Origin: Reticulitermes lucifugus
Lineage: Eukaryota; Arthropoda; Insecta; Blattodea; Rhinotermitidae
Assembly (NCBI GenBank): GCA_026260175.1
Contig: JAKCWW010000163.1
Location: 119,130 to 140,881, forward strand
Direction: 5' to 3'
Length of the DNA: 21,752 bases
The stretch's first letter is position 1. Each line of letters begins with the position of its first letter. Of this stretch, positions 1 through 9,528 are shown in pieces. The translations under genes and the position numbers were made by a program. The notes beneath the pieces are model-generated. The model was not told the origin of the DNA and made no database searches. It worked only from the letters and a program-made list of their open reading frames with translations.

Positions 1-107
1 CTCACAAGAGACAGACATCCATGCCCCCGGTGGGATTCAAACCCACAATCCCAGTAAGCGAGCCGCCGCAGACCCACGCCTTAGACCGCACGGCCACTGG
101 GATCGGC
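1..107 (-). mobile_element. tRNA-derived SINE, family 1, copy a (partial)
   Basis: Read on the minus strand, this is the head of a SINE. It begins CCGATCCCAGTGG near position 107, has a Pol III A-box-like stretch at 81-96 and a B box close to GGTTTGAATCCC at 32-43. The same head recurs at 11824 and 20181, so it is a dispersed family. The body continues beyond position 1 of the window, so the tail and the second target-site duplication cannot be seen. Such elements carry an internal RNA polymerase III promoter and depend on a partner LINE for retrotransposition. A true tRNA gene is unlikely, because the flanking SINE body (visible in the other copies) continues without a 3' end or terminator. 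Confidence 0.85.
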
Positions 108-907
108 CGTTGCACTCTTATACTCATCTAAATTACATACAAGGTTTTAGTTTGTAACTCACACAAAAAGAAACCGTCTCCACTTCAAAGTCCAATCAAG
201 GAAGGATGTTCAAAAATAATTGGTATCGATTGTAACATTAATAAGAAAAAATTAAATACATTGTGAGACAAAATGCAGAATTTTAAACGGTTATAGCAGG
301 AGGCACTCATGGGCTTTAAGTTGTCAGTGATCATTCGCAGTGCAGTTCCTCAGTTATTTCTGTCTAAATATCAAGTTCCCAGAACTTTCATATTAACCAT
401 ATTTACCTTCAGCTAAATTCAATATTGTAAGCTGCTTGAACCCAACCAAATCCTAATTCTGAGTCTTTAACCCTACCGTAAAGTACTCCATCCACCAATT
501 ACTCTGTTAAGCCTTCTCTGAAAACTTAAAGCACTTTACGCTGTTTATATTAACTGGAACACGAAGTAACGTATGTTTCGCAAGTAATTCTACACTTGTG
601 TTAGTTTATGGATTGAATTACTATAGTGAGGTGTGAGGCGTGGAGTGAGCCGAAATTATGTGATTCTCTATAACCTGTGAAAATGATTCAGTAGGTAGCA
701 AGTAAACTGGTAGGACAAATGCGAGAAGTGTGTGAATAATTTTGATATTATCCTGTATCTTAAACATACTTTTAATCGAAGTGTTACATGTTCCGTGTAT
801 TTATAACTCCATGTTTATTAACCACCAAAAAAAATTTGCCAGGTAAATGTCGATACATATTATTTTACATTATGCATTCTCCAACATATTTTGGTATTAA
901 TTTACAG
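108..907. other. No recognisable feature
   Basis: AT-rich sequence with no reading frame of note, no recognised repeat and no RNA gene that I can support. Confidence 0.5.
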
Positions 908-1005
908 TGAAGCCCGGAGCCAGTAATCAAAATGGCCACCCATTTAGAATTTGTTGAGCGCAGAATATCAAATTTTTCTTTTAAAATATTTATCTTCCCG
1001 CCCCT
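908..1005 (+). mobile_element. hAT-like MITE, copy C (internal and end deletions)
   Basis: This stretch matches the 3029-3276 and 7231-7485 elements in two blocks. The first is the 'CCCGG-GCCAGTAATCAAAATGG' region near 913-935. The second is the GTTGAGCG...TTTTAAAATATTTATCTTCCCGCCCC region at 951-1003. The middle AT-rich part of the element is missing, and neither terminal inverted repeat is present. It is a degraded, internally deleted copy, identified only by comparison with the other two copies in the window. Confidence 0.55.
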
Positions 1006-1015
1006 ATTTTTATTC

Positions 1016-1102
1016 AGGCTCCGTTGTTGATGTCCTTTACGTATTTTTAAAAACAGTACAAGTTGTACATTTTATATATAAACGACATCAACAACGGAGC
1101 CT
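1016..1102. repeat. Perfect 19-bp inverted repeat with 49-base spacer
   Basis: AGGCTCCGTTGTTGATGTC at 1016-1034 is exactly complementary to 1084-1102. The 49-base spacer contains a smaller palindrome, GTACAAGTTGTAC, at 1056-1068. As RNA this would form a long stable hairpin. It sits directly after MITE copy C and 70 bases before the hammerhead-like motif at 1172-1213, so it may belong to the same element as that motif. No coding capacity is seen. Confidence 0.85.
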
Positions 1103-1171
1103 ACTACAAACTGTGGAACCTTGTAAATAATGGCTTATCACTGGCAATTAGTTTTAACCCTAGCATATTGT

Positions 1172-1213
1172 GCTCCCTGAAGATGGTGCGTTTGTACCGA
1201 AACATGTCGTAGC
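1172..1213 (+). ncRNA. Hammerhead-ribozyme-like motif, nearly complete (HH-1)
   Basis: All core segments of a hammerhead occur in the right order. CTGAAGA is at 1177-1183, followed by an extra T. Stem II is GGTGC/GTACC (1185-1189 with 1194-1198, one G-U pair, GTTT loop). GAA is at 1199-1201. ACATGT at 1202-1207 is a self-complementary helix III that starts with the conserved A and ends with the conserved T. C17 is at 1208. Stem I pairs 1172-1176 with 1209-1213, with one C-U mismatch. Predicted cleavage follows position 1208. Short self-complementary helix III is typical of hammerheads in Penelope-like elements and retrozymes, which often act as dimers. Activity is inferred, not shown. Confidence 0.6.
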
Positions 1214-1259
1214 TACGTCTTTAATACTCACATGTAACTAATAGTGTACATTTATTTGG

Positions 1260-3020
1260 TATAATAAATTGAATGCATTGATCTAAAAAATGCACGGAAT
1301 GGACAAATTTAAAAACAATTATCGGCTTTAGTCTGAAAATATGATTCTATGAGAATTTTCGTCAAGAATCCAATTTTGATGTTTTATATACGTTTTGAAT
1401 ATGATCACATTTTTAGGCAACCTCAAGCTGTCACCAATGTTGTAATTACTTTTTCTCTTAGTTTATTTTCGTGAAGAGTTTTTTGAAGTGCAGATTATGT
1501 CCACGTTACAAAGTTTTGCCCTGTCACGAAGATTTGTTTGCTAAGTCACAAAACAGTTTTTCATGCACAAGAAGTACTTGTGTTACGATACAGCTCCGTA
1601 AACAGCATTTCACCTATACTATACAGGCACTTTATGGCCTGCCACCTTACCAACCTTTACTTCAATAGCTCAAATGAATCATTAGTTATCGTCATCAAAT
1701 AAACCCCAAATAAAGTTTTCACAATGCTGTGACGCCGCTCTTTACATTCTAAAACAAATTATAGTGGCAGAGGTTGAACATATTTTGAAGATCTGCGATC
1801 AGTCGACATTTTAGGGCTGAATTAAGGGCTGCTTAACGTGAGTCCCCCACTTCTCAAAGTTGCATGTTGGCCATGTAGATATAACTGATTTTAATAAATT
1901 ACAAATTGTAAAGGACTGACATAATTCTTGTCATTATATGAGAGATGGTATTAATCGCGAAGGATTCTGCACACATCTTTCCATGTCACAAGTATATACA
2001 ATTTCTGTAATTAGTACAGCCAGTGCCTTTGTTCGCACTCAAAAAAAGAGGCGGATCTCGTTGACAAAGTAACATAGTGTGTAGAACAGATGATCTTCTT
2101 CTTTGTTATTCTCCTGCAACGGCAGGTACTGGGCAATATTCACGTGAAGTGTTTTAGATTTCCCATGTGCTCAGTTCTACGTACTAAAGTCCTACATAAA
2201 ATTTCCACATCTATGACGCGTGGTACTTGCCCAAATCATCAATAATTCTACAATAAAACGAAGTGGTAAAGAATGTGAGAAAGGGGCAAATGGAGAAAAA
2301 GAAACAACAATTAAATTAGCTTAATTTTTCACCATATAAATTTCCATTTTTCACTAGGGAGGTCGAGTGAACTGGTTTGAAATTTGTGTTATACAAGAAT
2401 GCGATCACTGTCACATGTTCGCGATGTGACACTTGCTGTTCACATGACAGCCACATTCATCATGCGGCAAGATAACATGTGACGCACAGCTCAACACATT
2501 GCATCTGTTCACGTCACGGCGCAATTTTCACTCTCCGCTCCAGCAGCAGTATCAACACAACTGGGACAAATCAGGATAAAAGTAATCCACTGTGCTCAAT
2601 CAATCTGCTATATCGCCGCTTGTTTGGTAGTCGGAGATTGGGCTACGTTAGTATCATAAAGGAACCGTGTCAGCCGAGAGTGGACACATAAAATAATGAC
2701 CATACATACATACATATGTATATTAAAGCATAGCGATTTGGTATCTGTTGCCTGTGATTCGTTGTGCAGACACTCCCCGAATTATGCAATTTCGAGTTAC
2801 GCAATTTCACACTTACATAATTAAAAAAGACTTAAAAAATGAAGTTGTGTTTTTGAAGAGGACGCCGAATTTTTCCTTGAGCGAATGAAAGTGCAATGAG
2901 ACGAAGGCGACGGAAGAATACTGCTGGGCGATAACACAGGCGACGGGTAGGTCATGCTGGGTCCAGGACGGTTCCAGTGTGTTTGATTTCGGATTTCAAC
3001 TGAATTCCATTTGTATAAAC
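1260..3020. other. Mostly unassigned intergenic sequence
   Basis: I see no gene here. Open frames at 1471-1668 and 2479-2691 are short and resemble nothing known to me. Small structures are a 7-bp hairpin, GTCACAT/ATGTGAC, at 2410-2430 and a short CATA run at 2700-2713. Confidence 0.45.
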
Positions 3021-3028
3021 ATAGAGTG

Positions 3029-3276
3029 GTGTGCATAAGGTTTCTGGCTTTTGGGGCGAGTAATCACAATGGCCGCCCCCAAAAGAAATTACAAACTTTT
3101 GAAAACTCACAATTATTTATTGAATTACCTTGTATTTGGCTGAATAATTTAAAAATTGTTTAGCGATAAAGATCAAAGTTTTTCACATAAAATATTAATT
3201 TTATCTCCCCTTTTGACGCTCCTTGGATACTACCGCCCGGGGCCGTCGTACCACTTGTTCCCCTAGCTACGCCTCT
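3029..3276 (+). mobile_element. hAT-like MITE, copy A
   Basis: The right end, 3259-3276, reads as CAGAGGCGTAGCTAGGGG on the opposite strand, a terminal inverted repeat of the kind seen in hAT-like non-autonomous elements. The left end is diverged. The body aligns along its length with 7231-7485: a GCGAGTAATCACAATGG block near the left, then an AT-rich core containing ATAATTTAAAAA, a TTTCACATAAAATATTAATT block, and a GCCCGGGGC stretch before the right end. It has no coding capacity, so it would need a transposase supplied elsewhere. I could not find a convincing target-site duplication, so the superfamily call rests on the TIR only. Confidence 0.7.
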
Positions 3277-3279
3277 GTA

Positions 3280-4770
3280 TGCATACATTGTTGATCGTAT
3301 GCGCTCTCAAATTGGACCGTCCGTAACGTAACAATTGCAAAAGTCTATGAGTGTCTGCACCCCAGACACCATATTTGCGGGCCCCAGAGCAGGTCTGGAC
3401 GTTTTAGATATGAGAGAAATCTCTTGCCCCAGCCGGGATAAAATGGCTATGGCAGGTGAAAAAATGTATACTGCATTGGACTGGCTTAGAAAAGAACATT
3501 ACATGTTTTATATAGCGGAATAAATAACCGGAAAGGAATAAGTCAAACGTCAAGCCAGACCTCACACTGGAATAATCTAGTGATAATAAATAGGTAATAA
3601 TCGACTAACCGATGAAGCCGTATTTAAACCATTTATGTTCAGAAACGTCACTGGAATGAAGGACAATGCTTACCGCGAAACACCAAAATGATGTTCGTGA
3701 TTATTTTGAACACTAAGTTTTTCTTGCTGACGGAGGGGTACAGACAGCATACACGAAAACAAAGCAATAACGCACACAGGGGAAACCAATGTTCCAAGGG
3801 ACTGCGTGATTCCTTCCGCATACATTCGACAATAAACAAAGAGTAATGAAATTCTGTGCTTCAAAACAAATATATAAATCTAAAATCTCTTATTTCAGGA
3901 TTTCAAAACAAGCCTACAGTATTGAATAATGGATTGAAACAATTGAAATTTCAATGGAATATATGTATCAGAAGACGTGCAGTACAAAACAAGTCCTAAA
4001 ATAAATCCTGTAATTGACAGAAACCAGTAGAGCTGTTCCATGCACAGGACAATAGTCTACGCTAATTATGGTCGTAACAGATATGAGATACACATAACAA
4101 GTACGGTCTCCTTTCCCTTCTGAATATAACCACAGCACAGTGAACATCGAAACGCATAACTATGCCTCGTTGAACAACAAACTGAACATGAAACTGAGAT
4201 AAAGAGATAGTGTAATGGGGATATCATGTCTGCCTCTCAGTCCATACGCTTTTTCTCCAAAGAAGAAAAGTATTTTAGACTTCTACATTAAAAGATTCTG
4301 TTCATGTTTCACTGCCTCGCTCAGTGGTCCACTAAACATGTTCTTTACATTACAAACAAGTTCGCCAAACATGCTGCGCCGGGAGACAGTTCTTCTGAAT
4401 TGCGTTTGGAAAAGTAGCCGGTTGGAATCTGGGATGGAACACCTAATATTCTGTTGATTTTCGTGGTCTTTCTCAGTCTCTTCAGGCGAATGCCGTGATA
4501 GTGGCTTGCAATAGGCCACTATCTCTTCCTTTCAAATGCTCTGAAATATTTCATTTATTAGTCATTCTTCCAGACCACTTTGAAGACGTAAGCGTAGATG
4601 AGATAATATTAATATGAATATTAAATAAGTCGGTTGGGAGAGCGTGGACTAGATGTAACTGGTTGTCTTGTGAGAGCGGTGATGAACCTTCGGCTTTCAT
4701 AAAATGCGGGAAATTTATTGACTAGCTGAGAATCAATTAACTTTTCAAGAACCACTCTCTTTTACCGTGA
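3280..4770. other. Mostly unassigned intergenic sequence
   Basis: No gene is supported. Open frames at 3335-3523, 3648-3864 and 4215-4519 are short and overlap on both strands. The 4370-4519 stretch, read on the minus strand, encodes RHSPEETEKDHENQ, which vaguely resembles a repeat-derived sequence I associate with insect genomes, but I cannot name it. An AT-rich palindrome, TAATATT/AATATTA, lies near 4605-4623. Confidence 0.4.
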
Positions 4771-4771
4771 C

Positions 4772-4798
4772 AGATAGATAGATAGATAGATAGATAGT
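4772..4798. repeat. (GATA)n microsatellite
   Basis: Six to seven perfect GATA units in a row. GATA arrays are common simple repeats in insect genomes. There is no adjacent gene whose expression it could plausibly affect. Confidence 0.95.
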
Positions 4799-5654
4799 AA
4801 CCTTATATTTGTTGTTAGTGCCTCTGTTTTAGATTACCTGTCTTCAGAGTAGCTTTGTGTCAGCAGTTAGATAACGCCTGTTTATGTCACAAAGGTGTAA
4901 AATTAAAAGTGAACAGCAGTTCTAATGCTTATTAAGCAGAGTACACCCGCGGTTCTACTGTTGCTTACTCTGAAACAGAAGATTAGCGACAACGAGGCAG
5001 TCTAGTATGACAGAAATATAGGGACACTACATAGACCGAGCTGCGATTAGAAGAAACGGGTTGAAATACATACAGCAATGCAAGCCCCGAAGCTACGAGT
5101 GACTTCCTCCACCATCAGCAGTTTTTACTTCTCAACAGAAATCCGCTCCTTCTGCAGGTTGTAAAGTGATTTCTCCTAGCTTATAATGGGAAAGCTTCCT
5201 TTAACGATGGAGCTTTGTTTTCAACAACGCGTCATTTCTCTTTTCTTTTTATGTCCTCGCTAGTAACATCCCGAGCATTTCTACAGTCAGAGTTAGATAT
5301 TATATTAGATATAACTTGTAAAGTATTGACTGCAACACGTAGAATATAGAATATTTAAGAAACCTGACAACTAATCGTAGTTACTCATATTCTGCCCTCT
5401 GAGTTATGATACAGTGTGTTCTGGAGCTGGTGTACCGTCCATCACATAAACCTCAAATCTTCTACGACGTGTAAGTTTACTATTTGTAGCAGTGCGAAAA
5501 ATTCGCAGGTAGAAATAAGACATTTAATCAAGAAAGATTTATTTACATATCTGAAACTTCAAAGCACTTCTCGATGTAACATATTTGATGGCATCAATCT
5601 ATCATTTTCTGTATCTTATCTTGTCAATGTTCTTCAATAATTGCAACAACAATT
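4799..5654. other. No recognisable feature
   Basis: AT-rich intergenic sequence. The open frame at 5416-5640 has no features of a known protein. Nothing else can be supported. Confidence 0.45.
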
Positions 5655-5965
5655 TTGTCAAATGAAGGGGATCAGGAAAATGTCACGCATAGCTCGCCAT
5701 GGGGGAAAAGAGGCGATGGTGGATATATTCCAACACGTTAAAGCGTCTGCCCTAGAGCCTTGTTGATTGTCATACCAAAGGCGATTTTGATCGGAAATCG
5801 TTTTCTGCTTAGTGTGAAGGGAATGGTAGGATCTGATGGACATAAATGCTGGGTATGAGGATACCTTCTCTGGAGCCAATACCTTCCGCGGCTCTGCACT
5901 GCTCGTGCAAGTGCCTTGCGATCATATGCTGCCACCATCGAAGGCCAAAGGAAGCTAATATATTT
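5655..5965 (-). pseudogene. Helitron-type Pif1 helicase, C-terminal relic
   Basis: On the minus strand this encodes pieces of the C-terminal part of a Helitron RepHel helicase (superfamily 1B, Pif1 type), which unwinds DNA during rolling-circle transposition. Visible in order are REGILIPSI (about 5848-5870), PSDPTIPF near 5825-5845, FPIKIAF, and MTINKALGQTL at about 5740-5772, the motif V region where relatives have INK-QGQ. Then come RVGIYPPSPLFPHG and GELCVTFS at about 5678-5701, where relatives have GQLYVALSR (motif VI). It is dead. A frameshift separates the first segment from the second, a TAA stop (5737-5739) directly follows GQTL, and a TGA follows CVTFS. The Q of the QGQ motif is L here. 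The Rep domain, the rest of the helicase and a CTRR end are not seen. Confidence 0.75.
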
Positions 5966-5969
5966 CATG

Positions 5970-7130
5970 TACTACCCCTGGCGTTCGGTAGAGGCAGCAC
6001 TATACATTTTTAACGATATATGTTTTGTTAAAAGCAGTATTCTATTTGGAAAGGAATTGATAAGAAAAAAGGACATTACCATCATTGCCGAAACATAAGC
6101 TTTCTAAAAACGGCTATATTGAAGAGTTCAATTTGTTAGTTCAGTACACACGTTGTCGAAAACAAACTTTACATTATTAATATACATGATAATAACCGTT
6201 TACCTGCACATCTCTTTAATAAGAGATGACAATTATAAATAATCCGTAAATTTCCTACTGTTACGAAACCCAACATTTCATAATACGTTTCACATTAGAT
6301 CAATTTACATGTAGTTATCCTACATCTTGAAATCCATTCCAATTTTACCCTTCTGCCTATACCTAGAATTCCTAAGCCGTTTCTTCCCAACAGGTCTTCA
6401 AATTGAATTGCTGTTCCAGTTTCTTTTACGATCTACATTTCATAAACATCTCACGCTTCTTAATTTAACCCTTACGTAACTTTCTCCGTTCTGTGTTATT
6501 CCATCATTTTTCTACTAAAACGTGAAAAGCAGTCCCATTAATTTATTCTATCCATGCAGGTGTTTCGCTTCTTCTCCCGCGTATTTCGACATAATTCTTC
6601 TCCACTTTTATAGTGACTGTTCACACAAATGTTAGTAAAGACAAAACACTAACGTTCGCTAGCAACGAGGGGTTTGAACTGTTTAACATAAGCCAGAAGG
6701 AGCTGGAGGGGAATAAGACTGTAGGCAGAACCGTGGAATCCCATAGCTCTGTCATCACGACCAACAGTGGGACTTCTGTCCGTGGGCAGGATACAGGTAG
6801 CAACATTGTCCTCTGAACTTTGTGCTCCAACATCGTTGCTCTGTCTCCTACCATTAGCGTTACGGAGGAAGTACCACGGTCATACAGACGGGACCATCAA
6901 CGGTATTACCAGCGGCACAAAAAATTGGGGAGCCAGAGGGATTCGAAATACTAACAGTAACTTCCTAATTGATCTCAAAGCACGGGACAATTTTCGCTCT
7001 ATGAATCGAATCTCCGTACAGTGCAAAGTAGGTGTTAGGTGTAAGTATTTTCAGTGGTCACATTAATGGTGTGGTGAGGGTGTAAACGACGGCAAGTGGA
7101 CTTTCCTATAAAAGTTACCTGTTATTCAAT
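5970..7130. other. Mostly unassigned intergenic sequence
   Basis: No recognised repeat. Between 6600 and 7070 both strands have modest open frames and the base composition is less AT-rich than around it. The peptides match no family I know, and no splice-site pattern convinces me of an exon. Confidence 0.4.
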
Positions 7131-7133
7131 ATT

Positions 7134-7222
7134 TGAGATTCTCACAGGAGTGTTACTGAAGATGCAAGTCTTCCGGGATGTGAAGCCATGTAGACTGGAA
7201 AGTAGTTACCGAAATTTAGAAG
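7134..7222 (+). repeat. R3 repeat unit, single copy
   Basis: This unit (GAGATTCTCACAGGAGTGTT, then CAAGTCTTCCGGG, TGTAGACTGG, TAGTTACCGA) aligns base for base, with scattered changes, to the reverse complement of 19225-19320 and to the outer left arm of the fold-back at 19100. Its 5' start is shared with 11315-11335. It stops about nine bases before the MITE at 7231, so the MITE may have inserted into or next to it. In the 19.2 kb copies the unit leads into an inverted hammerhead-like motif, so this is probably a truncated piece of the same element. Confidence 0.65.
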
Positions 7223-7230
7223 AAATATGC

Positions 7231-7485
7231 TGTGGCGTAGCTAGGTTTATTATCGCCCGGGGCAAGTAATCACAACGATCTTCTCTAAAATAATTTTTAA
7301 CTGTAAGAAAATCACAATTAATTACTTAATTTCCTGTTATATTTCTCAATAATTTAAAAACTGTTGAGTGCATAAAGTCAGTTTTTTTCATTTAAAGTAT
7401 TAATTCGGCTGCACACTTTGCAGCCCTTTAGACTCTGCTGAAGGGGCGGCTGCATCATTACCCCCCTCCCTAGCTACACCCCTAG
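7231..7485 (+). mobile_element. hAT-like MITE, copy B (both ends)
   Basis: The terminal inverted repeats are visible: GTGGCGTAGCTAGG at 7232-7245 and the reverse complement of GGGGTGTAGCTAGGG at 7468-7482. Between them the sequence follows copy A, with GCCCGGGGCAAGTAATCACAA at the left, ATAATTTAAAAACTGTTGAG in the middle and a GC-rich patch before the right end. The length of about 255 bases and lack of an open frame mark it as non-autonomous. Flanks read GAAATATG and AAATGTAT, which is not a clean 8-bp duplication, so the hAT assignment remains tentative. Confidence 0.75.
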
Positions 7486-7489
7486 AAAT

Positions 7490-8090
7490 GTATTTTCTTA
7501 ATCTCCAAGGTAAAGGAGTCCAAGAGGAGTCAAAGGTCAACATGGCGCAACAGAGCAGAAGACTCAAATCTTTGATTTGTTACTCGTTACGGATTGTTTC
7601 ATCAGACTCATTGTGCAACAATATTCTTGAAATGTCTTGATACGCCGACGCGAGGTGTAATCAAGGTATTCCTATTCTAATTACTTCAATTCTCATGTTG
7701 TATTTCTGGTGCTTGAATAGGCTTGTGTTGTCGGTTGTAAATTACAAACAACATGTCAACGTAGCTGACGCATTGTATAAAAGAAAAGACGCATTTCAAA
7801 CTTACTTTAACTGGAAGTCCATTTTGTACCCGAATTCGTATCTTGCAGCGCAGATAGTGTTGAGATCAGAGTGACGGCCAAGTTCTAAACTAAATATCTT
7901 GCGGAGGCGGGTTGGAAATAACGTAGCGGGGAAAGTCGTTGACAGGATCTGCCGGAAACCTCACGCTGGTGGCCGATAGGCGAAGTAACCCGGAGGTTAT
8001 GACTAGAATTGACGAGTGGAAATGCTGTCAGGGTAACACCCCGGCAAGATTATTTCAGTAGCGGCAGTAAATATCGGAGACGGGATAGCG
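7490..8090. other. Unassigned; GC-richer block at 7855-8090
   Basis: The first half is AT-rich with nothing recognisable. From about 7855 to 8090 the sequence becomes clearly richer in G and C than its surroundings and has no long frame. I cannot assign it. It directly precedes a SINE 2 head, so it could be an unrecognised repeat. Confidence 0.4.
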
Positions 8091-8092
8091 AA

Positions 8093-8335
8093 AGTAGTAT
8101 AGTGATTAAGGGTACGGGCTGGATGGTGCAGGGTGAATTCTGCTAGGAGCTAGAGATTTACCTATCCTACAAAAAGTCCAAACCTTCTCTAGTGTTCACA
8201 CATTCAATGGGTACTGGGGTTCTTTCGCGGGGGCAAGGCGGCGGGGGCGTGAGGCTGACCACTCATCTCCATCAACTGCAGGACTTAAGAATACGTGGAG
8301 CCTTCATGGCTTCCAACGGGACAACTTAACTTTCT
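8093..8335 (+). mobile_element. tRNA-derived SINE, family 2, copy a
   Basis: The head GTAGTATAGTGATTAAGGGT (8093-8112) looks like a tRNA A-box region. A degenerate B box, GGGTGAATTCTGC, follows at about 8131. The body contains TACTGGGGTT, then GGGGGCAAGGCGGCGGGGGC near 8226-8246 and GAGGCTGACCACTCATC, matching the 9660-9730 part of copy b (CTGGGG...GTAAAGGCGG...GTAGGGCTGAC). It ends near CCTTCATGGCTTCCAACGGG. Relative to copy b it has lost part of the middle. No target-site duplication was found. Confidence 0.7.
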
Positions 8336-8564
8336 CTTCATTGTCACGGTTTGACAAAGTCACCTAAACGTTTCCTGATTCTCTGCTCGGAAGCGCTGTT
8401 GAAGATTTCTGGCTTTGGCGTTTTAGGGTTTTGGAATACTTTTAGACTTAACTGTCACATGGAAAGTGACAGAAAAATGAAGGGATCAATTAATAGGTAG
8501 GTCAAAATTTTTTACCGTGTAACATTTCTTAATTGTCATGGACAACACAAGTATTGAAATGGTA

Positions 8565-8800
8565 GTATTCTGTGTAATTACACCGTGCAGGATGCTTCTT
8601 TCAACATTTCGGCGGAAGTCGCTGCCTCCATCTTCAGGATGACTGGATTTAGGTTCATGTGTATGGTGAAGATGGAGACAACTGTATTCAGGATGACTGA
8701 ATTTAGGTTCATATTGATAGTGAAGATGGAGGCAATATGTTCCGTTGAAACGTCGGAACAAACTTATCCTACACACTGTATTAACTCAGGCGAATATAAT
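8565..8800. mobile_element. Head-to-head pair of hammerhead-like units (fold-back)
   Basis: Two copies of one unit point away from each other. Left copy, read in reverse: CCTGAAGATGGAGGCAGCG, stem II, CCGAAATGTT, then a flank containing ATCCTGCACGGTGTA (ending near 8570). Right copy, read forward from 8718: GTGAAGATGGAGGC, GTTGAAACGTCGG (8744-8756), then ATCCTACACACTGTA near 8768-8782. The matching flanks show that both are copies of one element. In the left copy the core CTGAAGA is intact, stem II has 4 pairs and a mismatch, and helix III is ATGT. In the right copy the first core base is G instead of C. The spacer holds a 54-bp tandem duplication. Both cores look decayed. Confidence 0.6.
8633..8740 (+). 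repeat. 54-bp tandem duplication
   Basis: 8633-8686 and 8687-8740 are direct copies. Both start TTCAGGATGACTG and contain ATTTAGGTTCAT and GTGAAGATGGAG, with roughly 10 differences over 54 bases. Each repeat ends in TGAAGATGGAG, the 5' core of the hammerhead-like unit, so the duplication multiplies that half-motif. Confidence 0.85.
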
Positions 8801-9528
8801 TTGACCGAAACTTCCCTTAAATGTCTGACAACTTGCACTGGTATTATCACGCGAAAGAAAGCGGACAGACAATCCATGGTGGTATTGGCCCTCGAATGTC
8901 CACTGGCTAGAAATATTGAAAAGGTCATCGGTCCGAAACCGCTGCTCCTGTTGCAACTAATTATACGGATATCACTACATGTCAGATCGACTTACAGTTT
9001 GTAGGGTGAACCAGGCCGGCGGTTGAAATACGTTCCCGTATGTGAGGCGACACATGCAGCCCGACGTTCTTTCTCTTGCCGTGTTATCGACGTCGCTTTA
9101 GGACGCTTCAGTTGCATTACGTCCTTTTGTTACACGAAAAAGACAATTCATGAGTAAAACAATACAACCCTCTAGAAAACAGGTTCTAATGATGCTGCAC
9201 GTGAGGGGATGAGCGATACTTCGTGACTGTCCCGTAGAGTATTGTTTTCTCTAGTTATACTGTTCACTTCTAGTAGCCTTGGAATAAGAATGCAGAACTT
9301 TTCTCTAGAAGGACTTTAAGATAATGATCTGTAATTATCCAAGTAGTCAAATTACAAACGAACTGATCCATTGAATGAGTGTGTGACTGACGAATATGTA
9401 AATCAATAAATTAATTCACTGAAGAAATTAAATAAATGGCGAAAGATATTCTGGCTGAGAATATAAGGAATTATGTGGCCGGCAACGAAACCTCTTGAAC
9501 CAGAATCTGAAGATCCAACAACGGTAAG
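8801..9528. other. No recognisable feature
   Basis: The open frame 8585-9004 runs into this stretch but starts inside the fold-back repeat and resembles no protein. The remainder is ordinary AT-rich sequence. Confidence 0.45.

Noticed and set aside
3335..3523. Short open frame as a small gene
   Set aside because: No homology recognised and no supporting signals; the length is within chance.
3600..3665. CCGATGA followed by CAGAAACGTCAC, another possible hammerhead
   Set aside because: The core has C in place of U4 and no stem II can form before GAAAC.
4283..4519. Minus-strand frame with RHSPEETEKDHENQ
   Set aside because: It looks like repeat-derived sequence, but I could not tie it to a named family or a second copy here.
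6613..7066. Overlapping open frames on both strands, possibly an exon
   Set aside because: No recognised family, no convincing splice signals, and equally good frames on the opposite strand.
7222..7493. 8-bp TSD around MITE copy B
   Set aside because: The flanks GAAATATG and AAATGTAT do not match well enough to claim a duplication.
8585..9004. 139-residue open frame
   Set aside because: It starts inside a fold-back repeat with a tandem duplication, which accounts for its repetitive peptide, and shows no domain.
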